Below, piece after piece: positions 15,828 through 23,918 of a stretch of 37,243 nt of DNA. Position numbers and translations under genes: made by a program. The stretch lies in assembly GCA_900543515.1 (NCBI GenBank), contig UQRW01000022.1, positions 1-37,243 of the forward strand. The letters run 5' to 3'. The notes below the pieces were generated by a model. That model saw only the letters and a program-made list of their open reading frames with translations. It ran no database searches and had not been told where the DNA came from. The DNA is from an uncultured Collinsella sp. GTDB lineage: Bacteria > Actinomycetota > Coriobacteriia > Coriobacteriales > Coriobacteriaceae. Every line of letters starts with the position of its first letter. The stretch's first letter is position 1.

Positions 15828-17852
15828 ATGAAAAGACTCCCCCGCTTTGCGTTGGCCGCCGCGTTGTTTGCCGGCGCGCTCGCAGGCATCCCAAGCCTCG
15901 CTTTCGCGGGGAACCTGCCCGCCGCTATTGACGGCTCCGTGGCCGTCATGCACACCAACGACATCCACGGCAGCTACAAGTACAGCTACAACGAAAGCAA
16001 GGGCACCGGCACGGTGGGCTTTGATGGACTGGCGGTTCTCTATAGCGCCCAAAGCAGCGCCCCCGATCTTTTGCTCGATGCGGGCGACACCTTCCACGGA
16101 CAGTCCTTCGCCACCATGAGCGAGGGCAAGAGCATCGCCGAGCTCATGGACACCTTCTACGCCGACGGCTACGATGCGACCACGCCAGGCAACCACGACT
16201 GGAGCTACGGTGCGGACAAACTCCGCACCATGACCGGCTACAGCACCACTGGCACGCCCTTCGCCATGCTCTGCGCGAACGCGAAGTCTACGAGCGGCGT
16301 ATGGAGTTCGAGCATCACCAAGACACTCGATCGCACCTGGGAGGATAGCGAAAATCACTCCACATTCGACTACAAAATCAAGGTCGGCGTCGTCGGAGCC
16401 ATGGATGAGTCGCTGGGATCCTCGCTGCGCGCGGACCTGGTCGCGGGCACGTCGTTCTCGAGTGCCGCGAACGCCATCAATACCGAGGCAGAACAGCTGC
16501 GCAGGGAGGGCTGCGATGTTGTTGTGTGTATCGCGCATACGCTCAACGCCAAGACCTTTGCCACACGGCTCCGTGGCGTCGATGCCCTTATCGCAGGCCA
16601 CGAGCACATCAACCTTAACGAGAAGGTGACGGGAGCCGACGGCAAGACGATCCACGTTGTCGAGGCAGGCAGCGCCTTTGCCGAGGTGGGGCTGCTTTCC
16701 ATTCCGTACAAGTACGACACCAATGGCACCGAGACGACCGACGATGACACGGTCACGGTCCCTGCAGACGGCAGCGACGAGAAGCTCTACACCGCCAAGA
16801 ACGTCAACGACCTTTTGGCAGACACCGACAAGGGCTCCGACTACCAAAGCTGCCTTGAAGCCGTCCGCAACAAGATCAAGCCGCTCGACGAGGCCTTTGA
16901 AAACGAATCGAACAAGGTACTCGGCGCATCCACCACCAACTATTTCTACGGCGAGGACGCCGCAGGCACGCATGGTTGGGAAATGGTGCGCACCACCGAT
17001 TTCCGCCCCAGCAAGGAGGGCGATACCACCAAGGCCCAGACCATCGGCCACGTGATTTGCGGCTCCTATCTTGCCCTGACGGGCGCAGACCTTGCCATCG
17101 AGAACGCGGGTGGCATCCGCGGCGGCATCGCTGCGGGCGATGTGACTGCCGGCAACGTCATCGCTATCTCGCCCTACGGCAACACCGTGGAGACCTGGAC
17201 CATGACCGGCGCGGACTTCCTGACAGCGCTCGAGCACTCACTGCAGATCAGCGACGAGTGCAACGACAGCTACGAGCTTCAGCAGGCTTATGTGGCGGCC
17301 GGTCACACCGAGCAGGAGGCGCAAGACAAGTACAAGTGGCGCGATGACTCTGGCAGCGTTCTCTCCTTTGGCGGCATCAACGTGACGATTGATTGGACAC
17401 AGCCCGAGGGCAAGCGCATTGTGAGTGCCACACTCACCAAAGACGGCAGCACGCTCGACCCCGCCAAGACCTATACCGTCGCCACCAACAACTACATCAT
17501 CACCAACACGACCGACTTTCCCACCTTTGCACACGCCACCAAGTACACCGAGTGGGGCACGTGCGAGGCGGCGCTGAGGGCGCTGATCGGGCAGAACGGC
17601 TGGGAGAGCAAGATGGCCGGGCTCGCCGGCACCATCAGCTTTGGCTCCGCTGCCGTGGACCCCACGCCCACACCGGCCCCGACGCCTAAGCCCTCGCCTA
17701 AGACGGACACGACGACCACGAAGGTCATCACCAAGAAGACGACCGGTAAGCTCGCCGCAACGGGAGACCACACGCTGGCAGTAGTTGGCGCGTGCCTTAT
17801 CGGCGGCATCATCGTCATCATCCTCGGCATTATCTGGAAGCGTCGACGCTAA
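15828..17852 (+). CDS. 5'-nucleotidase / UshA-family metallophosphoesterase, wall-anchored
   Basis: A secreted nucleotide-hydrolysing enzyme, 674 residues, with a signal peptide ending near SLAFA-G (about 27). The metallophosphatase domain has HTNDIHG (D45, H47), DAGDTFHG (D84, D87), GNHD (121-124), H237 in CIAHT and GHEH (257-260). The C-terminal 5'-nucleotidase domain follows, with IENAGGIRGGI and SPYGNTV. Then come a Pro/Thr/Lys-rich spacer (about 613-640), LAATG (642-646), a hydrophobic helix and KRRR. This last part is a sortase-type sorting signal with Ala in place of Pro in LPXTG. It should release nucleosides and phosphate at the cell surface. It is monocistronic with a strong terminator. 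Diadenosine or UDP-sugar activity is possible. Confidence 0.92.
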   Translation: MKRLPRFALAAALFAGALAGIPSLAFAGNLPAAIDGSVAVMHTNDIHGSYKYSYNESKGTGTVGFDGLAVLYSAQSSAPDLLLDAGDTFHGQSFATMSEGKSIAELMDTFYADGYDATTPGNHDWSYGADKLRTMTGYSTTGTPFAMLCANAKSTSGVWSSSITKTLDRTWEDSENHSTFDYKIKVGVVGAMDESLGSSLRADLVAGTSFSSAANAINTEAEQLRREGCDVVVCIAHTLNAKTFATRLRGVDALIAGHEHINLNEKVTGADGKTIHVVEAGSAFAEVGLLSIPYKYDTNGTETTDDDTVTVPADGSDEKLYTAKNVNDLLADTDKGSDYQSCLEAVRNKIKPLDEAFENESNKVLGASTTNYFYGEDAAGTHGWEMVRTTDFRPSKEGDTTKAQTIGHVICGSYLALTGADLAIENAGGIRGGIAAGDVTAGNVIAISPYGNTVETWTMTGADFLTALEHSLQISDECNDSYELQQAYVAAGHTEQEAQDKYKWRDDSGSVLSFGGINVTIDWTQPEGKRIVSATLTKDGSTLDPAKTYTVATNNYIITNTTDFPTFAHATKYTEWGTCEAALRALIGQNGWESKMAGLAGTISFGSAAVDPTPTPAPTPKPSPKTDTTTTKVITKKTTGKLAATGDHTLAVVGACLIGGIIVIILGIIWKRRR

Positions 17853-17903
17853 GCTACACCGCCGGGCCTTGCAGCCCCGCCGCGTAAACCTTATATCGAG
17901 CAC

Positions 17904-17936
17904 AGAAGCCCGTCCGATGTGATCGGACGGGCTTCT
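17904..17936 (+). terminator. Terminator after 5'-nucleotidase
   Basis: A perfect 15-bp stem: AGAAGCCCGTCCGAT (17904-17918) and its complement (17922-17936), with a 3-base loop. It is GC-rich but has only a short T stretch. It separates the nucleotidase from the channel gene. Confidence 0.85.
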
Positions 17937-17980
17937 TGGTGGGTATCATGGTTGAACGATCATTAGGAGGTTTTCCCTAC

Positions 17981-18748
17981 ATGGAATTGTTTGAGCCGAT
18001 TCTTCATTTCTTTGAGCAACGGTGGGTCCACAACATCATCTGGGCCGTCATCTTGGCGATAGGCACCGCCGTCGCCGCCAAGGTCGTATCCAAGACCCTG
18101 AACCATCTGCTTAACCGAGACGATAACCCGCTACCGGCATCGAGTATCTTCATCAACATCGCGCGCGCCGTCATCTGGATGATCGGCGGCAGCTTTATCC
18201 TCGACAACTGTTTTGGCATTAATGCAAACGCCCTCGTCGCCGCTCTTGGCGTCGGCGGCATCGCCATCTCCCTGGGTTTCCAGGACACGCTCTCAAACCT
18301 TATCGGCGGCATGCAAGTGACCTTTATGGGCATCATCAAGCCCGGCGACAATATCGAGGTCGGCGGTGTGTCGGGCGTGGTCCAAGACATCACTTGGCGC
18401 CATACAACGATTGAGGATGCCTGTGGACAGACCATCATTGTGCCCAACTCCAACATCTCCAAGAACACGCTCGTGCATTTGATGCCCTTTGGACGCGTGG
18501 CCGTGCCCGTTGCCGTAAAGGACACGTCTAAGTGGGCTTCCCTTGACGCGCTGGCAGACGAGCTCACGAGCGCAACCAAAACGGCCGTCTCGCCCATCTC
18601 GGGCTTTGACAAAGAGCCCTACGTGCTCTTTAGCGAAATCGGCGACTTTGGCATCAAAGGAAAGATCATCTTTATCGTCAGCGACGACAGCACCACTTTC
18701 ACCGCTGCCGACGCCTGCATCCGCGCCATCGCCCCCATCATCGCCTAA
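17981..18748 (+). CDS. Small mechanosensitive channel (MscS family)
   Basis: A membrane channel expected to open under hypo-osmotic stress, 255 residues. There are two N-terminal helices, then the pore-lining TM3 segment ANALVAALGVGGIAISLGFQDTLSNLIGGMQV with its Ala/Gly packing pattern. The beta domain follows, with IKPGDNIEVGGVSGVVQDITWRHTTIED and the conserved VPNSNISKN. It is a minimal MscS/YnaI-like form. I choose the ATG at 17981, which has AGGAGG ten bases upstream; earlier in-frame Met codons overlap the preceding terminator and lack a site. A family-B palindrome follows the stop at once. Ion selectivity cannot be inferred. Confidence 0.93.
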   Translation: MELFEPILHFFEQRWVHNIIWAVILAIGTAVAAKVVSKTLNHLLNRDDNPLPASSIFINIARAVIWMIGGSFILDNCFGINANALVAALGVGGIAISLGFQDTLSNLIGGMQVTFMGIIKPGDNIEVGGVSGVVQDITWRHTTIEDACGQTIIVPNSNISKNTLVHLMPFGRVAVPVAVKDTSKWASLDALADELTSATKTAVSPISGFDKEPYVLFSEIGDFGIKGKIIFIVSDDSTTFTAADACIRAIAPIIA

Positions 18749-18786
18749 ACCACCGCAAAGGGGTCAGGCATCTTTGTAGTGGTTTT
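18747..18786 (+). terminator. Palindromic repeat family B, copy 3 (terminator-like)
   Basis: AAACCACCGCAAAG (18747-18760) pairs with CTTTGTAGTGGTTT (18772-18785) with one mismatch and one wobble. GGGGTCAGG in the loop matches the other copies. The stem starts within the stop codon of the channel gene and ends in TTTT. Confidence 0.75.
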
Positions 18787-18825
18787 CATTCGTGGTACCA
18801 TGGTTCATATAGTTGTTTAAACGAC
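18783..18825 (+). promoter_or_regulatory. Candidate promoter and operator of the BMP-like operon
   Basis: TTTTCA (18783-18788), a 17-base spacer and CATATA (18806-18811) form a weak promoter. It abuts the near-palindrome GTTGTTTAAACGAC (18812-18825, core GTTTAAAC), which lies over the expected start site. The -35 overlaps the tail of the preceding terminator. Confidence 0.35.
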
Positions 18826-18840
18826 TAAGGGAGCAACATT

Positions 18841-20757
18841 ATGGAAGAGGCCTATCGTCAAGCACGCAAGCGCGGCGAGCAAGGACGTCGACGCGCCATT
18901 AGCCAAAGCGAGCATCCATACCTTACGGACCTCGATAGCTTGGTTGCTCAGCTCCCCTTAGGTCAGCGAGAGAATGTCGGCCTGCGGGATATTCCGCTCG
19001 AAATGGTCGTCGGCACGGTCACCAAGGGCCGTCAGTCCGCCTTTTCGTGTAACTTTATGCCCCTGCTGCCGTTTAACACCGAGTTCGCCCGCAAGTGGTC
19101 CAACCTCTACGATATCCAGGTAACCGAGGGCTATCGCGACCCCATCATCGTCACCGAGTTCATGCATCGGTTCTATGTCCAGGAAGGCAACAAACGCGTC
19201 AGTGTCCTCAAATTCCTGGACGCTCCAACGGTTTCGGCCAGGGTTACCCGTCTCTACCCCGGCACATGGGATTCCGTCGAAAGCCGCCTGTACGGTGAAT
19301 TCTGCGCGTTTTGGCGCGTCTGCCCCCTATACGAGATCGAGTTCTCGCGTGAGGGAAGCTACGAGACGCTCGCCAAGATGCTCGGTCAGAACCTTATCGA
19401 AAAATGGCCGCAGAAAAAGGTCGACTACCTGCGCCACACCTTCCTGCTCTTTAAGCGCGCCTACCTTCGCGCAGGCGGCGACCACCTGGACATTACGCCT
19501 GCCGACGCCATGCTCGTTTACCTCAATGTGTACAACCAGGACCGCCTGCTGGATACGCCGACGGATATCGTCGTAAACCGCCTGTGCAAGATCTGGCGCG
19601 AGCTGGTCATTGCCGGCAAAAATGACGAGGACAAGGTCGATCTTGTCGAAGCGCCGAGCGTCGATGAGGAGGAGTCGCCCGCCAAGTCCACCTCTGGCGT
19701 GCTCAACTTCTTTATGGGCAAGACTGTCTATTCGGCGGCCAACCCCCTGCGTATCGCCTTTATCCATGAGTTCCCCTGTGCGGCGTCGAGCTGGGACAGT
19801 CTGCACGACCAAGGGCGTCAGTATCTCGATGAGCACTTTGACGGCATCGTGCGCACCGAGGCGTTCGAGGACTGTCGCGATCCGGACGTGTTCTACGCCG
19901 CCGTGGAAACGGCTGTCAAACATGGAGACAACGTCATCTTCTCGACCTCGCACCGCCTGATGGAATACACGCTCAGAGCTGCCGTTGAGTATCCCCAGGT
20001 TCGGTTCCTTAACTGCTCTATCGGCCTTCCCCACCAAAGCGTCCGTTCGTACTTTGGCAAGATGTACGAGGCCAAGTTCCTCCTGGGCGCCCTTGCCGCC
20101 AGCATGGCGGACAACCATCGCATCGGCTACCACGCGTCGGTCTTCGCATCCGGCGCGCTCAGCGAGATCAATGCCTTTGCCATCGGCGCCTCGCTGCTCG
20201 ACCCCCGCGCGCAAATTATCCTCACCTGGGGCGATGTGCCCGCCGGCGGTCTTGCCGAGGCCATGTGCCGCGAAGGCGTGAGCGTCATGACCGGCGCTGA
20301 CATGTCAAAGTCGCTCGAAGACCCTACGGCCTACGGACTCCACCGCCTGGTCGATGGCAAGGTTTCCGGCATCGCCATGCCCGTATGGAACTGGGGCCGT
20401 TACTACGAGCTCATCGTTCGCAGCCTTCTGCACGGCACGTGGGACGAGACCAGCGACGACAACCAAGTGCGCGCCGTCAACTACTGGTACGGCATGAGCT
20501 CCGGTGTTATCGACATCCGTTACGCTCCGGGCCTACCCTACCAGACGCGCAAACTCGTGCAGTTGCTCCGCAACGGCATTGTTGAGGGATCCATCAACCC
20601 CTTTGGCGGCGAGCTCCACAGCCAGAACGGCGTGGTACAGATCGAAGGCTTCCCTCCGCTGCCGAGCACGCAGATTGTCGAGATGGATTGGCTGGCGGAT
20701 AACGTGGTAGGCACCATTCCGCAGCTTGACGATGAGCCGAAAGTCCCTGCCCTATGA
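18841..20757 (+). CDS. Cytosolic ParB-like + BMP-family fusion protein
   Basis: A 638-residue protein with no signal peptide. After a basic N-terminus, residues about 95-140 resemble the ParB/sulfiredoxin fold: PIIVTEFMHRFYVQEGNKRVSVLKF, with EGNKR at 115-119 where ParB-like domains bind nucleotide or DNA. A helical region follows (about 170-260), then an acidic linker. From about 302 to 620 there is a basic-membrane-protein (BMP/Med, type 1 periplasmic-binding) domain: NPLRIAFIHEFPCAASSWD, then VRFLNCSIGL and GRYYELIVRSLLHGTWDE. BMP proteins usually bind purine nucleosides outside the cell; here the lack of secretion signal suggests a cytosolic sensor. The gene overlaps the phosphoesterase gene by four bases. 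Domain calls are by eye. Confidence 0.75.
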   Translation: MEEAYRQARKRGEQGRRRAISQSEHPYLTDLDSLVAQLPLGQRENVGLRDIPLEMVVGTVTKGRQSAFSCNFMPLLPFNTEFARKWSNLYDIQVTEGYRDPIIVTEFMHRFYVQEGNKRVSVLKFLDAPTVSARVTRLYPGTWDSVESRLYGEFCAFWRVCPLYEIEFSREGSYETLAKMLGQNLIEKWPQKKVDYLRHTFLLFKRAYLRAGGDHLDITPADAMLVYLNVYNQDRLLDTPTDIVVNRLCKIWRELVIAGKNDEDKVDLVEAPSVDEEESPAKSTSGVLNFFMGKTVYSAANPLRIAFIHEFPCAASSWDSLHDQGRQYLDEHFDGIVRTEAFEDCRDPDVFYAAVETAVKHGDNVIFSTSHRLMEYTLRAAVEYPQVRFLNCSIGLPHQSVRSYFGKMYEAKFLLGALAASMADNHRIGYHASVFASGALSEINAFAIGASLLDPRAQIILTWGDVPAGGLAEAMCREGVSVMTGADMSKSLEDPTAYGLHRLVDGKVSGIAMPVWNWGRYYELIVRSLLHGTWDETSDDNQVRAVNYWYGMSSGVIDIRYAPGLPYQTRKLVQLLRNGIVEGSINPFGGELHSQNGVVQIEGFPPLPSTQIVEMDWLADNVVGTIPQLDDEPKVPAL

Positions 20758-21464
20758 AAATCCTTGCCATAGCCGATACCGAAGAACGATGCCTTTGGGA
20801 GTGCTTTCGCAAGGAACGCTTTGAGGGAGTCGACCTGATTTTGTCCGCCGGCGATCTGGACCCGGACTATCTTGAGTTTTTGGTTACGGTCATCAACAAG
20901 CCGCTCATCTACGTGCGCGGCAATCACGATGATCGCTACGCACGTCATGCACCGGGCGGATGTATCTGCGTAGAAGACAGCGTGTACACGTACCGAGGGA
21001 TTCGCATTGCGGGCCTTGGCGGGTCCATGCGTTATCGCGACGGCGCCAACATGTACACCGAACGCGAGATGTCCAAGCGCATGCGTAAGCTGTCGCGTAA
21101 GGTTAGGATGGTCGGCGGGTGCGACATTCTGCTTACCCATGCGCCCGCCGCCGGTATGGGTGATCTGGACGATCTACCGCATCGAGGGTTTGAGTGCTTT
21201 AACACGGCGCTTGAGTCCTGGGGGGCCGACTACATGGTGCATGGGCATGTACACCAAAGCTACGGTTACGATTTTCAGCGCGAGCGGCAGCATATGTGTG
21301 GAACGACGATCATCAACGCCTGCGGCTATACGCAGTTTGAGCTCGACCAGACGCGCTACCCCATCCGTGGCTGGCAGGCAGCCTGGCTTAATTCGCAAAC
21401 CATGCGCCGCGAGCTCAAACGCCACGATGCCATCGAGTCCTCAACCGCCAGAACCCCCTGGTAA
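20754..21464 (+). CDS. Calcineurin-like metallophosphoesterase
   Basis: A 236-residue phosphoesterase of the YfcE/MJ0936-like group. Most metal motifs are present: GDLD (33-36), GNHDD (56-60), THAP with H129, and GHVH (164-167). The first motif, normally Asp-x-His, reads ADTEE with D8 and E10, so the histidine is replaced by glutamate. This could change metal preference or activity. The start codon overlaps the BMP-like gene's stop in ATGA, so the two proteins are made in a coupled way and probably work together. The substrate is unknown; cyclic or linear nucleotides are plausible because the partner looks like a nucleoside-binding protein. A terminator follows. Confidence 0.88.
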   Translation: MKILAIADTEERCLWECFRKERFEGVDLILSAGDLDPDYLEFLVTVINKPLIYVRGNHDDRYARHAPGGCICVEDSVYTYRGIRIAGLGGSMRYRDGANMYTEREMSKRMRKLSRKVRMVGGCDILLTHAPAAGMGDLDDLPHRGFECFNTALESWGADYMVHGHVHQSYGYDFQRERQHMCGTTIINACGYTQFELDQTRYPIRGWQAAWLNSQTMRRELKRHDAIESSTARTPW

Positions 21465-21499
21465 CCACCACAAAGGCGACTGTCTACTTCGTGTTGGTT
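21463..21499 (+). terminator. Palindromic repeat family B, copy 4 (terminator-like)
   Basis: AACCACCACAAAG (21463-21475) pairs with CTTCGTGTTGGTT (21487-21499) with two imperfect pairs. It overlaps the end of the phosphoesterase stop codon and is followed by TTAA. Confidence 0.65.
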
Positions 21500-21514
21500 T
21501 TAACCCGAGATAGC

Positions 21515-21553
21515 AAGAAACCCGGTCCTGCACAAGGCAGAACCGGGTTTCTT
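21515..21553 (-). terminator. Terminator of the rplK-rplA unit (bidirectional)
   Basis: A perfect 12-bp stem: AAGAAACCCGGT (21515-21526) and its complement (21542-21553), with an inner CTGC/GCAG pair. T-rich on the minus strand (TTTCTTGC), it lies 37 bases beyond the rplA stop. Its position between convergent genes means it can serve both. Confidence 0.88.
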
Positions 21554-21589
21554 TAGCAATGCTTGCTTTGCTCAGGCAGTAACTAGCAG

Positions 21590-22297
21590 TTACTCAGCCA
21601 GGAAGTCACGCTGGACAGCGGGATCGACCTTGACGCCAGGGCCCATGGTGGAAGACACGGAGATGGACTTGACGTACTTGCCCTTAGCAGAAGAGGGCTT
21701 GACGCGCAGGATCTCGGTGTACAGGGCAGCGTAGTTCTCGACGAGCTGCTGCTCAGAGAAGGACTTCTTGCCCAGGGGCACGTGGCAGATGCCGTAGCGG
21801 TCGGCACGATACTCAACGCGGCCGGCCTTGAGCTCGGAGACCATCTTGGCGACGTCCATGGTCACGGTACCGAGCTTAGGGTTCGGCATAAGGCCACGGG
21901 GACCAAGGATCTTACCGATGCGGCCAACCTTGGCCATCATGTTCGGCGTAGCGATAGCGGCGTCGAAGTTGATCTCGCCCTTCTGGATCTGGGCGACGAG
22001 CTCGTCGGAACCGATGATGTCGGCGCCGGCAGCCTCGGCCTCGCGGGCCTTCTCGCCCTCGGCGAAGACGGCAACACGAACGGTCTTGCCGGTGCCGTGG
22101 GGCAGGGAGATGGAACCACGGATGTTCTGGTCAGCCTTACGAGTATCGATGCCCAGACGGAAGTGGGCCTCGACGGTCTCGTCGAACTTGGCGGTGTCGA
22201 GCTCCTTGATGAGCTTGGCAGCCTGAAGGGGGGTGTAGAGCGTGGCGCGGTCGATCTTCTCAGCAGCGGCGTTATAGCTCTTACCATGCTTAGCCAT
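21590..22297 (-). CDS. rplA: Ribosomal protein L1
   Basis: A primary rRNA-binding protein that forms the L1 stalk of the 50S subunit and acts as a translational repressor of its own operon in many bacteria. It has 235 residues, normal length. Typical segments are YTPLQAAKLIKELDTAKFDETVEAHFRLGIDTRKADQNIRGSISLPHGTGK and GRIGKILGPRGLMPNPKLGTV. The ATG at 22297 (MAKHGKSYN) is chosen because AGGAGG lies eight bases upstream; an ATG two codons earlier is only two bases from that site. It is the last gene of the unit. rplJ and rplL do not follow. Confidence 0.98.
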   Translation of the reverse strand: MAKHGKSYNAAAEKIDRATLYTPLQAAKLIKELDTAKFDETVEAHFRLGIDTRKADQNIRGSISLPHGTGKTVRVAVFAEGEKAREAEAAGADIIGSDELVAQIQKGEINFDAAIATPNMMAKVGRIGKILGPRGLMPNPKLGTVTMDVAKMVSELKAGRVEYRADRYGICHVPLGKKSFSEQQLVENYAALYTEILRVKPSSAKGKYVKSISVSSTMGPGVKVDPAVQRDFLAE

Positions 22298-22370
22298 GTG
22301 CATTACCTCCTGTGGTTAAACGGGCGTGAGCCCTCCCACATCGTATCGTGTGCCCTATTGCACACATATA

Positions 22371-22396
22371 ACGGGCGCCCCGGTCGGGGCACCCGT
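22371..22396 (-). promoter_or_regulatory. Hairpin between rplK and rplA
   Basis: ACGGGCGCCCCG (22371-22382) pairs with CGGGGCACCCGT (22385-22396), a long stem with one mismatch and a very short loop, followed on the minus strand by TTATATG. A second small hairpin (GTGTGC and GCACAC, about 22348-22365) lies next to it. They may act as an attenuator or mRNA-processing/L1-control site. The function is inferred. Confidence 0.45.
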
Positions 22397-22414
22397 CATT
22401 ACCTAAAGAAATCG

Positions 22415-22843
22415 CTACTCAGCGATGGTGACGCCCATGGAACGGGCGGTACCGGCGATGATCTTCTTGGCGGCGTCAATGTCGTTGGCATTGAGGTCCG
22501 GCATCTTGATCTCGGCGATCTTGGTAAGCTGCTCCTGGGAGAGCTGACCAACCTTGTCGGCCTGGGGCTTAGCGGAACCAGACTTGAGGTTCAGCTCCTT
22601 CTTGATGAGGTGAGCCGCCGGCGGGGTCTTGGTGATGAAGGAGAAGGACTTATCCTCGTAGACAGAGATCTCAACGGGGATGATGTCGCCCTTCTTGTCC
22701 TGCGTCTCGGCGTTAAAGGCCTGGCAGAACTGCATGATGTTCACGCCAGCAGCGCCCAGGGCGGGGCCGACGGGAGGAGCGGGGTTAGCTGCACCAGCAG
22801 GAATCTGGAGCTTAATGACGTTGGCAACCTTCTTCTCAGCCAT
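22415..22843 (-). CDS. rplK: Ribosomal protein L11
   Basis: A 50S protein of the GTPase-associated centre that binds 23S rRNA with L10, needed for factor binding and the stringent response. It has 142 residues, normal. The N-terminal domain has KLQIPAGAANPAPPVGPALGAAGVNIMQFCQAFNAET with the conserved proline-rich helix; the C-terminal rRNA-binding domain ends in IAGTARSMGV. The ATG at 22843 (MAEKKVANV) is chosen with AAAGGA six bases upstream; an ATG two codons earlier is too close to that site. It lies 120 bases after nusG and 117 before rplA in the classical order. Confidence 0.98.
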   Translation of the reverse strand: MAEKKVANVIKLQIPAGAANPAPPVGPALGAAGVNIMQFCQAFNAETQDKKGDIIPVEISVYEDKSFSFITKTPPAAHLIKKELNLKSGSAKPQADKVGQLSQEQLTKIAEIKMPDLNANDIDAAKKIIAGTARSMGVTIAE

Positions 22844-22963
22844 GGTCATTCCTTTCGAATCACGAGTGTGAAGTACTTGCTATATCGTAAGCACGCACGT
22901 GTTAGAAGCACTCCTGAGTTGAGCAGTCACAGAAGAAGCACGCTCGCGCGAACGGACAAAAAC

Positions 22964-23500
22964 TTAAGCGATGACAGCGACCTGGTTAAAGTCGAGCTCG
23001 ACCGGCGTCTCGCGGCCAAAGATCATCAGCGTGACCTTGAGCTTGCCAGCCTCGGTGTTAACCTCGGAGACCTTGCCATCAAAGTCAGTAAGCGGGCCAT
23101 CGGTGACGCGGACGGACGTGCCGACCTGAATATCAACCGAGGTGCGCTTGGGCGAATCGCCCGTACCGGGACGACGAGTCATCTTGTTGTACTCGTCGCG
23201 GGAAAGCGGAGCGGGCTTGCCGTTGCCGCCTAGGAAACCGGTGACGCCGGGCGTGTTACGAACGCACGTCCAAGCATCGTCATCCATCTCCATGCGGACC
23301 AGGACATAACCCGGGAAGATCTTGGAATCCTTGGTCTCGCGCTTGCCACCCTCTTTAATCTCGGTGACGCGCTCCATAGGAATCTCGATATCAAAGATAC
23401 GGTCCTGCATGCCCATAGTCTCGATGCGATGCTCGAGATCGGACTTAACGCGGTTCTCGTATCCAGAGTAAGTGTGAACGACGTACCAACGCTTAGACAT
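22964..23500 (-). CDS. nusG: Transcription elongation/antitermination factor NusG
   Basis: An RNA-polymerase-binding factor, 178 residues. The NGN domain begins WYVVHTYSGYENRVKSDLEHRIETMGM and contains KIFPGYVLVRM. The C-terminal KOW domain has VGTSVRVTDGPLTDFDGKVSEVN and ends DFNQVAVI. It couples transcription to translation and Rho. It lies three bases after secE and before rplK. There is no long acidic N-terminal extension as in many other actinobacteria. Confidence 0.98.
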   Translation of the reverse strand: MSKRWYVVHTYSGYENRVKSDLEHRIETMGMQDRIFDIEIPMERVTEIKEGGKRETKDSKIFPGYVLVRMEMDDDAWTCVRNTPGVTGFLGGNGKPAPLSRDEYNKMTRRPGTGDSPKRTSVDIQVGTSVRVTDGPLTDFDGKVSEVNTEAGKLKVTLMIFGRETPVELDFNQVAVIA

Positions 23501-23503
23501 GGT

Positions 23504-23842
23504 TTAGCCCCTCAATCCAGAGAACAGAGCAAGAGCCTCGCCAAAGCCAGCATCGAGCAGAGCGATGACGACGCCGACGACGATCAGAGAAGCGCAAACG
23601 ACGACCGAGTAGTTCACGAGCTCCGTCTTATCGGGCCACGTGACACGCTTCATCTCGGACTTGACCGAAGCGAAATACTTCTTGGTGCGGGCGAAGAAAC
23701 CAGGCTTCTCGTTCTTCTTGGACTTCGCAGCCTTCTCGTTCTTCTTGGCAACGGCCTTCTTGGCCTCAACCTTGGAGTTGGCGGCAGCGTTGTTGGCAGT
23801 CGCCTGCTGCTGAGCCTTCTTCTTGTTCTTCTTGTTGGCCAT
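23504..23842 (-). CDS. secE: Preprotein translocase subunit SecE
   Basis: A subunit of the SecYEG channel, 112 residues. The long N-terminal tail (about 1-48) is almost wholly Lys, Ala, Asn and Gln. It is followed by the conserved amphipathic segment FFARTKKYFASVKSEMKRVTWPDKTE and a single membrane helix (about 78-100). The core is standard single-helix SecE; the basic tail is a lineage extension. GGAGG lies eight bases before the ATG. It follows tRNA-Trp and is nearly joined to nusG. Confidence 0.97.
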   Translation of the reverse strand: MANKKNKKKAQQQATANNAAANSKVEAKKAVAKKNEKAAKSKKNEKPGFFARTKKYFASVKSEMKRVTWPDKTELVNYSVVVCASLIVVGVVIALLDAGFGEALALFSGLRG

Positions 23843-23881
23843 TTGGGTTACCTCCGCGCAATGCGCTTATACATGAGTAAA

Positions 23882-23909
23882 CCGTAAGCTCCCAATTGGG
23901 AGCTTACGG
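23882..23909 (-). terminator. 28-bp perfect palindrome between tRNA-Trp and secE
   Basis: CCGTAAGCTCCC, AATT, then the exact complement form a full palindrome, followed on the minus strand by TTTACTC. It can act as a partial terminator or as a processing hairpin that frees the tRNA 3' end from the secE message. Confidence 0.7.
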
Positions 23910-23918
23910 AATAATGAC

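Noticed and set aside
22298..22414. Independent promoter or small RNA between rplK and rplA
   Set aside because: Two hairpins are clear, but no promoter elements are visible; it was recorded only as a possible attenuator or L1 control site.
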